A stretch of 64,000 nucleotides of DNA from Nosocomiicoccus massiliensis (GCF_002871345.2 NZ_CP136964.1:620001-684000), one strand, 5' to 3'; positions 16,561 to 24,121 are shown, numbered from the stretch's first letter. Translations and numbers: made by a program. Notes: generated from the letters alone by a model not told the origin.

Positions 16561-18141
16561 TTTTTTATTTTCGTAAACAACGTATGCGATTGGGTCTAAA
16601 GGACTATAAAAAGTAAAATCTTGTCTTTCGCTATCGTCTTTTAAATCTGCTATTATATCGGGCGTTATTTTTTTAGTGCTTTCTTCATAATCTTTAATTG
16701 CATAGTTTTTAAAATCTTTATGAAATTTGCGACTGCCTAAAGCACGGTAATTGTATACTTCACAAAACTTTTCATATCCTTCAAACACAAATCTTTTAGG
16801 TATATATTCAGCTTTCCAATTTTTAAATATGTTCTTATAAAACTCATAAACTGGGTCGTTTTCTTCTTTGTATATTTCCATTGCATCTAGGGTTGCTTTT
16901 GGCTGAATAAATTTATCAAACTCCATTTTAATTGCCTTATTAAGAACGTACTCGAGAACTTCTTTTTTATGAATGTATTCATCTTTTATTCTTTTATCTT
17001 CAATTGCACCGTTAAAATCTGCTCTAAAAGGTACAATTTGTATCCTGCGTAATAGTCCGTGTGTTTTATCTTTAAACTTTGGCATTCCATTTGTTGATTG
17101 AATTATCGTAGGCGTTAATTCTAACGTGTACGGTTGTTTGTTTTTGTATTCAATCATAACTGGATCACCAGTAATAAGACTTTTAAATACTGAAGAATTA
17201 TCAACGTATACATTTGGCGGTACGTCATCACCTAAAATTAGTGATTTTCCAACCATTGAACTAGTTATAAAACGTTCATCAAATTGGTCTACTTTAATTG
17301 CTTGATAGTTATTCTCCCCTATAAGATTTGTTAAAAACTTTTGAAATGTACCCTTACCGTTATTACCTTCACCAGTTAAGAAGAACGCTTTACCTCTTGT
17401 ATAGTTTCCGTTTAATGTTTCATTTATAACTTGCCATAACAATGTTTTTAGATCTGCATCATTACAAGCAATTGACGACAACCATTCTTCTACATTCCAT
17501 TTCGGTTTTTTAGGGTTATCAATATAATTTGTTGATATTTTAGTAGTGAATATATAATCGGGGCTAAATGGCTCTAGTTTTTTAGTTTTGTTGTTAAATA
17601 TGCCATTATTAACCGCTATTAAATTTTTATCTTTTGTTGGTTGTTTAATACTTAATTTTTGCCTTAAATGATAAATAACATTGTTGGCATGGTTTTCAGT
17701 AAAACTTTCTTCTACATAGCTAATAACTCTTTGTATATAGAATAGATTGACCGTATAAATTCCTTCATCAGATAAATACATTCCAATTCTGCTATTCTCT
17801 TGATCATCAAATAAATTAAATTTAACTAGACCAGTTTCAATAAATAAATTAGCAACCTGTAATGGACTTAATCGTTTAACCTCTTGAGGCTTTTCCATAG
17901 TTGCTCTACGATACTCATTAATTTCTTCTAGCTTTGTGTTTCTTGCTTGTTTTAATCGTTTTTTTAATTCGTTTCCATAAGGTAAATCTGATTTATTTTC
18001 TTCTTTTATTTTTTTAATCTCTCGATATATCTTTGAGTTAATCGGTTTACCAGTTTCACGAGCAGAGTGTTTCTCTCTGCCCGTTTCACTAGTAACATCA
18101 ACTAATTCAATATCTGCATATTCTTCTAGCTTTTTTGCCAA
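16555..18141 (-). CDS. Replication initiator/helicase (D5-like primase-helicase, PICI Rep)
   Basis: 528 residues. The SF3-type helicase centre has Walker A GEGNNGKGTF (about residue 258), Walker B SLILGDDVPP, and a following STNGMPKF sensor region; the N-terminal part resembles D5_N. In SaPIs the Rep protein is a helicase that binds iterons and opens the origin; the iterons begin in the last codons here. A 2-bp gap from the primase gene shows a pri-rep unit. The C-terminal 100 residues, basic and aromatic, probably bind DNA. Confidence 0.9.
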   Translation of the reverse strand: MAKKLEEYADIELVDVTSETGREKHSARETGKPINSKIYREIKKIKEENKSDLPYGNELKKRLKQARNTKLEEINEYRRATMEKPQEVKRLSPLQVANLFIETGLVKFNLFDDQENSRIGMYLSDEGIYTVNLFYIQRVISYVEESFTENHANNVIYHLRQKLSIKQPTKDKNLIAVNNGIFNNKTKKLEPFSPDYIFTTKISTNYIDNPKKPKWNVEEWLSSIACNDADLKTLLWQVINETLNGNYTRGKAFFLTGEGNNGKGTFQKFLTNLIGENNYQAIKVDQFDERFITSSMVGKSLILGDDVPPNVYVDNSSVFKSLITGDPVMIEYKNKQPYTLELTPTIIQSTNGMPKFKDKTHGLLRRIQIVPFRADFNGAIEDKRIKDEYIHKKEVLEYVLNKAIKMEFDKFIQPKATLDAMEIYKEENDPVYEFYKNIFKNWKAEYIPKRFVFEGYEKFCEVYNYRALGSRKFHKDFKNYAIKDYEESTKKITPDIIADLKDDSERQDFTFYSPLDPIAYVVYENKKS

Positions 18142-18143
18142 TA

Positions 18144-19016
18144 CTATCTACCTCCCTGCAAATGTTTTTTGAAGATAGATTTAAAAGTACTGTCAAATTC
18201 CTTTTGACTATCTGTGTAACTCTCGTGCTCGTATCTGTGGCAATGCCACCAACCATTTAACAATTCATATAATATTAATTCATCTACTTCTTTATTAAGT
18301 AAATGACCGAGTAACTTCGTGAGCCCTTCATTTCTACTACCTTCAAAACCACCATCTCTAGCGATACTTCTGTACTCTACTAATCTTTCTTCATATGTGT
18401 TTGTAAAATCTAATTTAATTTTTCTAACTTCTTGATCTAAAACTTCTTTAAGCCCTTCTACATTCAAAGGCTCACCTTCAAAGTGATAAAATTCAAAGTT
18501 ATCTAACTGTTCACGCTTAACCGTTGGCATGTTCATTGCTAGACTGATTGACTCACAATTTATGTCATAGATTGGTAATTCATACGCTTTAGCTAAAGTT
18601 CGAATAAGTACCTTGTACTGTTCGCTACTTAATTCAACTGATTTATCAAAAGGTATAATCAATCTGTATCTAGGCTTATTGTCTATAAGTTTGTGTTGAT
18701 AAGTTGAATACATTGCAAATGTGTTATTTCCTTTTTTAGCTAAATGCTCATACATATTTGGGAAGTCTGCGGGTATATCATCAATATCAATAGTTGCCAT
18801 AGATCTATTTACAACGTTTTCGTTATTTCTTCTATCTACGACTTTACCGCCGATAAATACACCGTTATCCCCTTTGTTTCCAACTACAACCTTGCTAATC
18901 ACTTCTAAAAATTTAGACCATTTCATAGTTTGGTATCTTAAATCTGTTACATTTCTAACTCCACTGCTATAAGTTACCGCTGTTTCAAAATCGTTGTTTA
19001 AATTGATATTTTTCAT
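18144..19016 (-). CDS. PICI primase (Pri)
   Basis: 290 residues with an N-terminal primase-like fold (ATIDIDDIPADF acidic motif, KPRYRLIIPFDKSVELS) and a C-terminal helical region of the primase alpha-helix type (GSRNEGLTKLLGHLLNKE). Lays RNA primers for island replication together with the helicase encoded 2 bp downstream. Preceded by an AGGAG-type site in AATAGGAGATAAAA. The leader (19017-19163) is covered by a candidate antisense RNA. A PrimPol-type polymerase is a close alternative description. Confidence 0.85.
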   Translation of the reverse strand: MKNINLNNDFETAVTYSSGVRNVTDLRYQTMKWSKFLEVISKVVVGNKGDNGVFIGGKVVDRRNNENVVNRSMATIDIDDIPADFPNMYEHLAKKGNNTFAMYSTYQHKLIDNKPRYRLIIPFDKSVELSSEQYKVLIRTLAKAYELPIYDINCESISLAMNMPTVKREQLDNFEFYHFEGEPLNVEGLKEVLDQEVRKIKLDFTNTYEERLVEYRSIARDGGFEGSRNEGLTKLLGHLLNKEVDELILYELLNGWWHCHRYEHESYTDSQKEFDSTFKSIFKKHLQGGR

Positions 19017-19072
19017 TATTTTTATCTCCTATTCTTCTTCTAAAATGCATAGGAGTGTGCTATAATATAGGT

Positions 19073-19181
19073 GTGAACGTCTGAACGTTCATCTGTAAAT
19101 TTGATAACATAATTACAGCACACACCTTGTGTGTTGATTTCCTTTAAGCCTTTGCTATCTCAATTAGCATTGGCTTTTTTT
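19073..19181 (+). ncRNA. Candidate antisense RNA over the pri leader
   Basis: A TGCTATAAT extended -10 (TATAAT at 19061-19066) on the plus strand, followed about 110 bp on by a plus-strand intrinsic terminator (19146-19181, stem AAGCC..TGCTA/TAGCA..GGCT with seven T). In between are a GTGTG/CACAC hairpin and no ORF with a start site. It would be complementary to the pri-rep leader. Not a known family to me. Confidence 0.5.
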
Positions 19182-19394
19182 AATTTCATCATGTGTTAGC
19201 TTAATGATAATATCCGCTAGTATGCGTACGTCATTGACACAAACGCCTAACATTGTATTTTCTTGTTTCATCATTCTTAAAGCTGACTCAATATCATCTA
19301 TCTTTTCAGCTATTGAAATTGCTAATAGTCTGACCTGCTCATTGTGTATCTCGTTATCAACTAATAAATCTTCAATATCAAAATCTTTAATCAT
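19164..19394 (-). CDS. Small early island protein, unknown
   Basis: 76 residues from ATG 19394 (GAGGGAT site; a frame from 19409 is also open). Acidic and helical (IEDLLVDNEIHNEQVRLLAISIAEKIDDIESALRMM). No motif recognised. Overlaps the preceding gene by a few bases, so part of the early operon running from 20309 leftwards. Its last codons overlap the plus-strand terminator of the candidate antisense RNA. Confidence 0.6.
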   Translation of the reverse strand: MIKDFDIEDLLVDNEIHNEQVRLLAISIAEKIDDIESALRMMKQENTMLGVCVNDVRILADIIIKLTHDEIKKSQC

Positions 19395-19581
19395 TTTTAT
19401 ATCCCTCATTTAATTCATGTTTTTTAAAGTCCTTTAACATTTCGATACATTCATTAAATTTTTTGTGTTCGTCTGCATTTTTAAAACTGAAATTTTCAAT
19501 TTCGAGTATATCCACTAAATCATGTAATGCTTCAAAATAACTTTCTACCTTCAATTTGTTTAATCGAGTAATATTTTTCAT
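19387..19581 (-). CDS. Small early island protein, unknown
   Basis: 64 residues, highly charged and helical, without a recognised domain. A strong AAGGAG site precedes ATG 19581. Overlaps the next gene and follows the 19595-19831 gene after 13 bp, so it is a member of the early operon. Confidence 0.65.
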   Translation of the reverse strand: MKNITRLNKLKVESYFEALHDLVDILEIENFSFKNADEHKKFNECIEMLKDFKKHELNEGYKND

Positions 19582-19594
19582 TGTTATGTTCTCC

Positions 19595-19831
19595 TTATAG
19601 ATCTATGTTTAATTCATTTTTTAATTCATGAAGTTCAAACCTTGCGACTTCATCAACTATATCTGTAGGTATAGAACTTTCCATAATATTTACGTCACCT
19701 CGTAAATCTTCATGTTTATGTTCTAAATCACAATAGCTACCTTCAAGGTTGCTTAACGTTTTTTCGATTTCTTCAATTTTCTTCTCGACATTTTCTAATC
19801 TCTGTAAAATACTTTCATTCATATCATTCAA
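19595..19831 (-). CDS. Small coiled-coil island protein
   Basis: 78 residues. Residues 5-50 form a clear heptad coiled coil (ILQRLENVEKKIEEIEKTL), followed by an acidic tail. Its start overlaps the end of the upstream gene by 8 bp, with AAGGGGA as ribosome site. An oligomerising accessory protein; function unknown. Confidence 0.65.
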   Translation of the reverse strand: MNDMNESILQRLENVEKKIEEIEKTLSNLEGSYCDLEHKHEDLRGDVNIMESSIPTDIVDEVARFELHELKNELNIDL

Positions 19832-20102
19832 TTCCCCTTATCATATGTTTATTTAGATAATTCAAAGCCTCGTCTACCTTAATGTAATATTTTCTAGACC
19901 CTTCAAATCTGTATACACATTTTTGAAATGCTGGGTCTGTTAATAGCTTGGAACGAAAATCGAACTCACTAATATTTGTTTTTTCTTTAAACTGATTACT
20001 CGACCAATAGCCTAAAAACTCATTTTCTTCTAACGATTGTTCGTGTAGTGTTTCTTTTACCGCTGATTTAATGAGTTCCTTAAAAAGTAATTCATTGAAC
20101 AT
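19824..20102 (-). CDS. Possible excisionase/DUF771-type DNA-binding protein
   Basis: 92 residues. The C-terminal part (YWSSNQFKEKTNISEFDFRSKLLTDP then FEGSRKYYIKVDEALNYLNKHM) has the helix-turn-helix plus wing pattern of MerR-like excisionases and staphylococcal phage DUF771 proteins. It lies directly after the Cro-like gene, where excisionases and early DNA-binding proteins are usual. It is the best Xis candidate in the island, as no other is apparent. Assignment tentative. Confidence 0.55.
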   Translation of the reverse strand: MFNELLFKELIKSAVKETLHEQSLEENEFLGYWSSNQFKEKTNISEFDFRSKLLTDPAFQKCVYRFEGSRKYYIKVDEALNYLNKHMIRGIE

Positions 20103-20309
20103 TTAACTCACCTCCTCTAAACCGTGTATAAAGTTATCAACTGTGATACCTAAATAATCACAAATATTTAATACTGTGATTAAACTAGGGTTTTTAGTTT
20201 TTTCATGATAAAGACCATAAATCGTTGTTTTAGAAACACCAGTATTTTCATAAATCTCTGATACTGATATTTTCTTTATCGCTAAAATCACTCTTAATTG
20301 ATTTTTCAT
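20103..20309 (-). CDS. XRE-family Cro/Str-like regulator
   Basis: 68 residues from ATG 20309, preceded by GGGAGGTGTG (the frame is open to 20324). A single helix-turn-helix domain: SVSEIYENTGVSKTTIYGLYHEKTKNPSLITVLNICDYLGITVD. First gene of the leftward early operon, divergent from the repressor gene across a 144-bp operator region, the stl/str arrangement of PICIs. Confidence 0.85.
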   Translation of the reverse strand: MKNQLRVILAIKKISVSEIYENTGVSKTTIYGLYHEKTKNPSLITVLNICDYLGITVDNFIHGLEEVS

Positions 20310-20324
20310 AATCACACCTCCCAC

Positions 20325-20453
20325 TTGTGACTAAATATTTAGTGTAATCACTAACTATTTACATAGTAAGATATATAATTATTATTGTCAATACTCTGTA
20401 TTTAATTAGTGTGTATTGTGATATAGTAGTATGTATAAAAAGGAGTGAAGACA
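20325..20453. promoter_or_regulatory. Divergent early/repressor promoters and operators
   Basis: The leftward promoter is clear: TTGACA (20386-20391) and TACTAT (20363-20368) with 17-bp spacing. A perfect palindrome ACTAAATATTTAGT (20330-20343) lies in the leftward leader, with related TCACTAAcTATTTA and TTAGTGTG half-sites nearby, likely operators for the two XRE proteins. A TATAGT -10 (about 20420) may serve the rightward repressor gene. Confidence 0.7.
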
Positions 20454-21086
20454 ATGATAAAAAGCAGATTAGCAGTGTTAATGGCGGAAAGAGGTTTAAA
20501 AATTTCAGATGTTTATTATGAAACAGGGATCTCAAAAACTACTCTAATGGCTATATCAGAAAATACGGGTAAAGGAGTTCAGTATGAAACAGTAGATAGA
20601 CTTTGTAACTATTTAGGTGTGACACCATGCGAGTTTTTTGAATACTCTCCTTATATGATTGATTTATCAACTTACTTTAAGAGTGAAAGAGAGATGAGTA
20701 ATTTAACTTTAAAAGTTAAAAAGCAATCGTATGAGAAAAACTTTTATTTCACCTTATCGATTAATTCAGATCCATACTATTTTCCAATAGATAAAAATGA
20801 TTACACGGCGATTATTAGAATTAATCTTGAACATACAGATTTATATGATAATGAGGAATTTTATAAAATTTTAGATGATTTAACAGTTTCATTTAGAACA
20901 GACTTCCTAAATGAATTGGTATATAAATCAAAAAAGTTAATAATTAGAGCCATTAAAGAAAACCATGAATTAGATAAGGTACTTATTGCAGATAAAAAAA
21001 ATGATATAAAACAAGGCGACAAAGTGTTAATAAGGTTGTTTGAAGATACAAGACATGAAAAATTAAAAAGAATGACATTATCATAG
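20454..21086 (+). CDS. Island master repressor (Stl/CI-like, XRE family)
   Basis: 210 residues from ATG 20454 with AAGGAGTG upstream. The N-terminal helix-turn-helix (LKISDVYYETGISKTTLMAI) closely parallels the divergent Cro-like protein. The C-terminal 140 residues have no recognisable peptidase (no LexA/CI Ser-Lys pattern). In PICIs such repressors are inactivated by a helper-phage protein bound by this C-terminal domain, not by RecA cleavage. Its stop is 9 bp before the integrase start, so repressor and integrase are probably co-transcribed in the integrated state. Confidence 0.85.
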   Translation: MIKSRLAVLMAERGLKISDVYYETGISKTTLMAISENTGKGVQYETVDRLCNYLGVTPCEFFEYSPYMIDLSTYFKSEREMSNLTLKVKKQSYEKNFYFTLSINSDPYYFPIDKNDYTAIIRINLEHTDLYDNEEFYKILDDLTVSFRTDFLNELVYKSKKLIIRAIKENHELDKVLIADKKNDIKQGDKVLIRLFEDTRHEKLKRMTLS

Positions 21087-21095
21087 GTGATAACC

Positions 21096-22145
21096 ATGAC
21101 TAACATCACCATTCAAGAAAGAAAAGATATAAAAGACAAAAATAAGCGTTTCAGATATGTATTTCACTACAAGAATAAGCGTTATAGAGGTGGTGGCTTT
21201 CCAACTAAAGCAATTGCACGACAAAAAGCACGGGAGCATTTAGAACAGCTGGAAGGCTCACCAGTCGCAACTGAAAAAACTTTCTCTAAGTATTATACAG
21301 ATTGGTTATTACTGGAAAATAAGAAAGAAGAAATAAGTAAAAAGCAATATTACTGGTACACTCGTTCATTAGATTTATTTAATGAGTATTTTGGTGAAGA
21401 TATTAAAATAAATGAGATAGAAAAGATAGATTATAGAAACTTCTTAAAGTGGTATGGTGATGATCGTGCATTTAGTACACTTAAAAAAGTACACTCTTGT
21501 TTGTCGCAAGTCTTTAAATTTGCCCATAGTGAAGGAGATATTTTCAAAGACCCTACTTATCAAGCAAAGTTAAGAACGTACGCTACAGGTGTAAATCAAG
21601 CTGATGAGGACAAGTTTATAAAAAGTACTGATGATTACTTAAGATTGATTGAGTACTTTAGAAGTCGTAAAGAACGCTCTTACCTACTACTCTTTATAAT
21701 TGCAATTACTGGCTCACGATTTTCAGAAACAAATAAACTCACTGAAAAAGATTTACTGGAAGGTAATAGAATACACCTACGAGGAACAAAAAATGAAACA
21801 AGTGATCGTATTGTAGCTATTAGTGAAAAAGATATGAATTATATCAGAAAAAGAATAGATGAGTTACCTAAAAAGGCTAATGGAATGATTTTCGATTTAT
21901 CCCACAATGCTGGTTTAAAATCTTACAGAAAAGCATTCAAAGATTTAAATATTAATTATGATCGTACACTTCACTCATTACGTCATACACATTGTAGCTA
22001 TCTTTTAAGAAAAGGAATTAATATTGAAGTTGTATCTAAACGTTTAGGACACAAAAGCACCACGACTACGAGGGAAATTTATTCTCATATACTTAAGGAA
22101 TTAGAAGATGAGAATGCAAAAAAAATACGGGACTTGTTTTCATAA
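21096..22145 (+). CDS. int: Tyrosine-type site-specific integrase
   Basis: 349 residues from ATG 21096, chosen for the AGGTGAT site. N-terminal arm-binding domain (FRYVFHYKNKRYRGGGFPTKAIARQKA), SAM-like core-binding domain, and catalytic domain with R (TGSRFSE), HxxR (HSLRHTH), H (GHKS) and the tyrosine nucleophile in REIYSHIL. Ends 55 bp before attR. Acts on the 28-bp core in tRNA-Ser. CGCCCCGT repeats at both element ends are plausible arm sites. Confidence 0.97.
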   Translation: MTNITIQERKDIKDKNKRFRYVFHYKNKRYRGGGFPTKAIARQKAREHLEQLEGSPVATEKTFSKYYTDWLLLENKKEEISKKQYYWYTRSLDLFNEYFGEDIKINEIEKIDYRNFLKWYGDDRAFSTLKKVHSCLSQVFKFAHSEGDIFKDPTYQAKLRTYATGVNQADEDKFIKSTDDYLRLIEYFRSRKERSYLLLFIIAITGSRFSETNKLTEKDLLEGNRIHLRGTKNETSDRIVAISEKDMNYIRKRIDELPKKANGMIFDLSHNAGLKSYRKAFKDLNINYDRTLHSLRHTHCSYLLRKGINIEVVSKRLGHKSTTTTREIYSHILKELEDENAKKIRDLFS

Positions 22146-22156
22146 TAAAATGAAAA

Positions 22157-22175
22157 CGCCCCGTATACGCCCCGT
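22157..22175 (+). repeat. CGCCCCGT repeat pair, right (candidate integrase arm sites)
   Basis: Two CGCCCCGT copies (22157-22164, 22168-22175) just after the int stop. A matching pair lies at 9274-9281 and 9286-9293 near the left end, in the same orientation. Confidence 0.6.
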
Positions 22176-22199
22176 GAATGACGGTAAACGTTGATATAT

Positions 22200-22227
22200 T
22201 AAGGTTTATGTACGGGCACGGAGAGAT
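22200..22227 (+). repeat. Right attachment site (attR)
   Basis: 28 bases identical to 9153-9180. Its right half is the 3' end of the intact tRNA-Ser gene. Confidence 0.95.
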
Positions 22228-22302
22228 TCGAACCCTCGCGCCGGAATGAACCGACCTACACCCTTAGCAGGGGCGCCTCTTCAGCCACTTGAGTACGTGC
22301 CC
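22213..22302 (-). tRNA. tRNA-Ser (GCT), integration site
   Basis: 90-nt tRNA with acceptor GGGCACG/CGTGCCC, discriminator G, long variable arm and anticodon GCT in CTGCTAA. CCA is not encoded. The element sits at its 3' end and leaves the gene intact. Confidence 0.95.
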
Positions 22303-22316
22303 AAAAATAAAAATGG

Positions 22317-22388
22317 CTCCGCAGGTAAGATTCGAACTTACGACCGATCGGTTAACAGCCGATAGCTCTACCACTGAGCTACTGCGGA
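22317..22388 (-). tRNA. tRNA-Asn (GTT), copy 1
   Basis: 72-nt tRNA, acceptor TCCGCAG/CTGCGGA, anticodon GTT. Identical in sequence to the plus-strand copy at 23827-23898. A queuosine target. Confidence 0.95.
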
Positions 22389-22470
22389 ATATTTAATTAA
22401 TCAACATGTTCTATTATAGCAACTCTGTAAAATATTTCAATGATATTTTATAAAAAAATATGAATTAAAT

Positions 22471-22575
22471 AAAAAAGCAATGCAGATTTTATTTTCTGCA
22501 TTGCTTAAAAATTTATTAGTTTTGCGAACAACTTCGAAATGAAAATGTAATCGGGGGGCGATTTGTTCATTTCAT
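22471..22575 (-). ncRNA. Candidate regulatory sRNA with C-rich loop
   Basis: On the minus strand: -35 TTGTTT (22605-22610), 17-bp spacer, -10 TATTAT (22582-22587), then about 105 nt without an ORF, ending in a 12-bp stem (22475-22486/22495-22506) and six T. The 5' part folds as GAAAUGAA/UUCAUUUC with an inner AUCG/CGAU stem that presents a loop of cytosines. This layout is that of staphylococcal Rsa-type sRNAs that target G-rich ribosome sites. I cannot name it. Confidence 0.65.
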
Positions 22576-22597
22576 GATTATATAATAGCACCTGTTT

Positions 22598-22648
22598 ATA
22601 AATAAAACAAGCCTAATTGAGAAAATAATTCGTTTTTCTCAATTAGGC
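22598..22648 (-). terminator. Terminator of the SNase-type gene
   Basis: 15-bp stem GCCTAATTGAGAAAA/TTTTCTCAATTAGGC followed by TTGTTTTATTT on the minus strand. Confidence 0.85.
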
Positions 22649-22682
22649 GTTCATAATTTAGTCATAATTAGAAAATTATTTC

Positions 22683-23270
22683 TTATCGCCACATACCGAC
22701 TTTCTTTCTTTTCGCTTCTTCTTCTGCTTGTCGCATTTTATTCTCATACGTTGTATTTGGCGGGTATACGTACTTTACTTCTGCAAGACCTTCTTTTACA
22801 AGTTGTTCGTTGACCATTATGTCATCCGCAAATACATATACTAAATATCTACCATAATTATCTGTTTGTGATTGATCAAACATAACATATATATGTTCTG
22901 CATCGTTAAGTAAGTCTTCTACTCTATGTAAAGCTTCTTTTGCAAACGGCTCGTCTTTCTCACCAGATTTTCTGCCGATTTCAGGAGTATCAATTAGTAA
23001 ATATCTAAAGGAATAACTTTCATCATTAAAGTAAAATCGAGTCGTATCTCCATCTATATGAAAATCAACTGTCACTTCGTATTTTACGAGACTTTCAGCA
23101 TCATTTATATCTACACCAGTTTCGACAATTTTTGGATTCTCACTGACGAAATATAATACTATTAAAAACAGAAAGACAATCAGTAAACCAGGTAAACTTA
23201 ATTTGCGAAACTTTTTAAAAGGATCTTTACCTGGTTTATATAGGTCGTTCACGTTAAATTTCTTGTTCAT
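22683..23270 (-). CDS. nuc: Membrane-anchored staphylococcal-nuclease-family thermonuclease
   Basis: 195 residues from ATG 23270 (AAGGATGG site; the ATG five codons earlier lacks one). One N-terminal membrane helix (about residues 28-45 of the chain) without a clear cleavage site, then an SNase domain. Active-site residues line up with S. aureus Nuc: IDGDT (Asp), FRYLLIDTPE (Arg, Asp, Glu) and NYGRYLVYV (Arg), with the C-terminal VKYVYPPNTTYENK helix. Ca2+-dependent DNA/RNA degradation outside the membrane. Monocistronic, divergent from the tRNA cluster. Confidence 0.92.
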   Translation of the reverse strand: MNKKFNVNDLYKPGKDPFKKFRKLSLPGLLIVFLFLIVLYFVSENPKIVETGVDINDAESLVKYEVTVDFHIDGDTTRFYFNDESYSFRYLLIDTPEIGRKSGEKDEPFAKEALHRVEDLLNDAEHIYVMFDQSQTDNYGRYLVYVFADDIMVNEQLVKEGLAEVKYVYPPNTTYENKMRQAEEEAKRKKVGMWR

Positions 23271-23355
23271 AAAACCATCCTTCATTTATGCTATTACAAT
23301 TATACAAGAAATTATATAGAGATACATTTTATTTTTTAAAATTAATAAAAAGCTC

Positions 23356-23384
23356 TTGTAATTATTCGTTTCATTGTGTAGAAT
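23356..23384 (+). promoter_or_regulatory. Promoter of the plus-strand tRNA cluster
   Basis: TTGTAA (23356-23361) and TAGAAT (23379-23384) with 17-bp spacing, 30 bp before the first tRNA. Confidence 0.8.
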
Positions 23385-23413
23385 ACTATCTAGACGTTAA
23401 AAATTCATATTAA

Positions 23414-23486
<73 letters not shown>

Positions 23487-23497
23487 TTTTTTAATGA

Positions 23498-23573
23498 GGT
23501 CCCGTGGTGTAGCGGTTAACATGCCTGCCTGTCACGCAGGAGATCGCGGGTTCGATTCCCGTCGGGACCGCCA
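23498..23573 (+). tRNA. tRNA-Asp (GTC)
   Basis: Acceptor GGTCCCG/CGGGACC, anticodon GTC in CTGTCAC; CCA encoded. Queuosine target. Confidence 0.95.
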
Positions 23574-23586
23574 TTTATATATTTAA

Positions 23587-23662
23587 GGTTCTGTAGCTCA
23601 GTTGGTAGAGCATCTGACTGAAGATCAGAGTGTCGGCGGTTCGATTCCGTCCAGAACCACCA
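23587..23662 (+). tRNA. tRNA-Phe (GAA)
   Basis: Acceptor GGTTCTG/CAGAACC, anticodon GAA in CTGAAGA; CCA encoded. Confidence 0.95.
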
Positions 23663-23663
23663 T

Positions 23664-23738
23664 GGCGATTGTGGCGAAGTGGTTAACGCACCGGATTGTG
23701 GCTCCGGCATTCGTGGGTTCGATTCCCATCAGTCGCCC
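23664..23738 (+). tRNA. tRNA-His (GTG)
   Basis: Encoded extra G at -1 pairing with C73 outside the GCGATTG/CAGTCGC acceptor; anticodon GTG in TTGTGGC. Queuosine target. Confidence 0.95.
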
Positions 23739-23745
23739 TTCATTA

Positions 23746-23819
23746 GCGGGTGTAGTTTAGTGGTAAAACCTCAGACTTCCAATCTGATGTCGGGAGTTCG
23801 ATTCTCCTCACCCGCTCCA
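23746..23819 (+). tRNA. tRNA-Gly (TCC)
   Basis: Acceptor GCGGGTG/CACCCGC, anticodon TCC in CTTCCAA; CCA encoded. Confidence 0.95.
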
Positions 23820-23826
23820 TTATTAT

Positions 23827-23898
23827 TCCGCAGTAGCTCAGTGGTAGAGCTATCGGCTGTTAACCGATCGGTCGTAAGTTCGAATCTTACCTGCGGAG
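23827..23898 (+). tRNA. tRNA-Asn (GTT), copy 2
   Basis: Identical over 72 nt to the minus-strand tRNA-Asn at 22317-22388. Confidence 0.95.
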
Positions 23899-23902
23899 CT
23901 TT

Positions 23903-23974
23903 GGCCCCTTGGTCAAGCGGTTAAGACACCGCCCTTTCACGGCGGTAACACGGGTTCGAGTCCCGTAGGGGTCA
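23903..23974 (+). tRNA. tRNA-Glu (TTC)
   Basis: Acceptor GGCCCCT/AGGGGTC, anticodon TTC in CTTTCAC. Confidence 0.94.
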
Positions 23975-23979
23975 TTCTT

Positions 23980-24012
23980 AAAGGTTGTTCATTCGAACAG
24001 CCTTTTATTTTT
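23980..24012 (+). terminator. Terminator after tRNA-Glu
   Basis: AAAGGTTGTTC/GAACAGCCTTT stem with loop ATTC and a T-rich tail. It splits tRNA-Ser from the seven upstream tRNAs, so tRNA-Ser may rely on readthrough or its own start. Confidence 0.8.
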
Positions 24013-24028
24013 ATAATTTAATAAGTTT

Positions 24029-24116
24029 GGGTAGGTGGCCGAGCGGCTGAAGGCGCACGCCTGGAACGCGTGTAAACGGCAACCCCGTTTCAAGGGTTCA
24101 AATCCCTTTCTACCCG
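24029..24116 (+). tRNA. tRNA-Ser (GGA)
   Basis: 88 nt with a long variable arm, acceptor GGGTAGG/TCTACCC, anticodon GGA in CTGGAAC. Confidence 0.94.
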
Positions 24117-24121
24117 CTAAT

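Larger units (their letters stand above)
9153..22227. mobile_element. Capsid-forming satellite (cf-PICI-like) integrated in tRNA-Ser
   Basis: A 13,075-bp element bounded by 28-bp direct repeats. From the right: tyrosine integrase, divergent repressor pair, four small early genes, primase, SF3 helicase/Rep, iteron origin, unknown gene, portal, prohead protease, HK97 capsid, connector, HNH, TerS, TerL, head closure, and one terminal gene with its own promoter. No tail, tape-measure, baseplate, holin or lysin gene is present. All structural genes are full length. This combination is what is described for capsid-forming phage-inducible chromosomal islands, which build and fill their own small heads and borrow tails. 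A deleted prophage is the alternative; the intact ori/pri/rep block beside the divergent regulators argues for a PICI. Confidence 0.85.

Noticed and set aside
19071..19092. LexA/SOS box around GAACGTCTGAACGTTC
   Set aside because: Firmicute LexA sites need GAAC-N4-GTTC; here the GAAC and GTTC halves are adjacent or in direct order, so it does not fit.
23516..23924. ORFs across the tRNA cluster
   Set aside because: Both run through tRNA genes; tRNA-derived reading frames are a common artefact.
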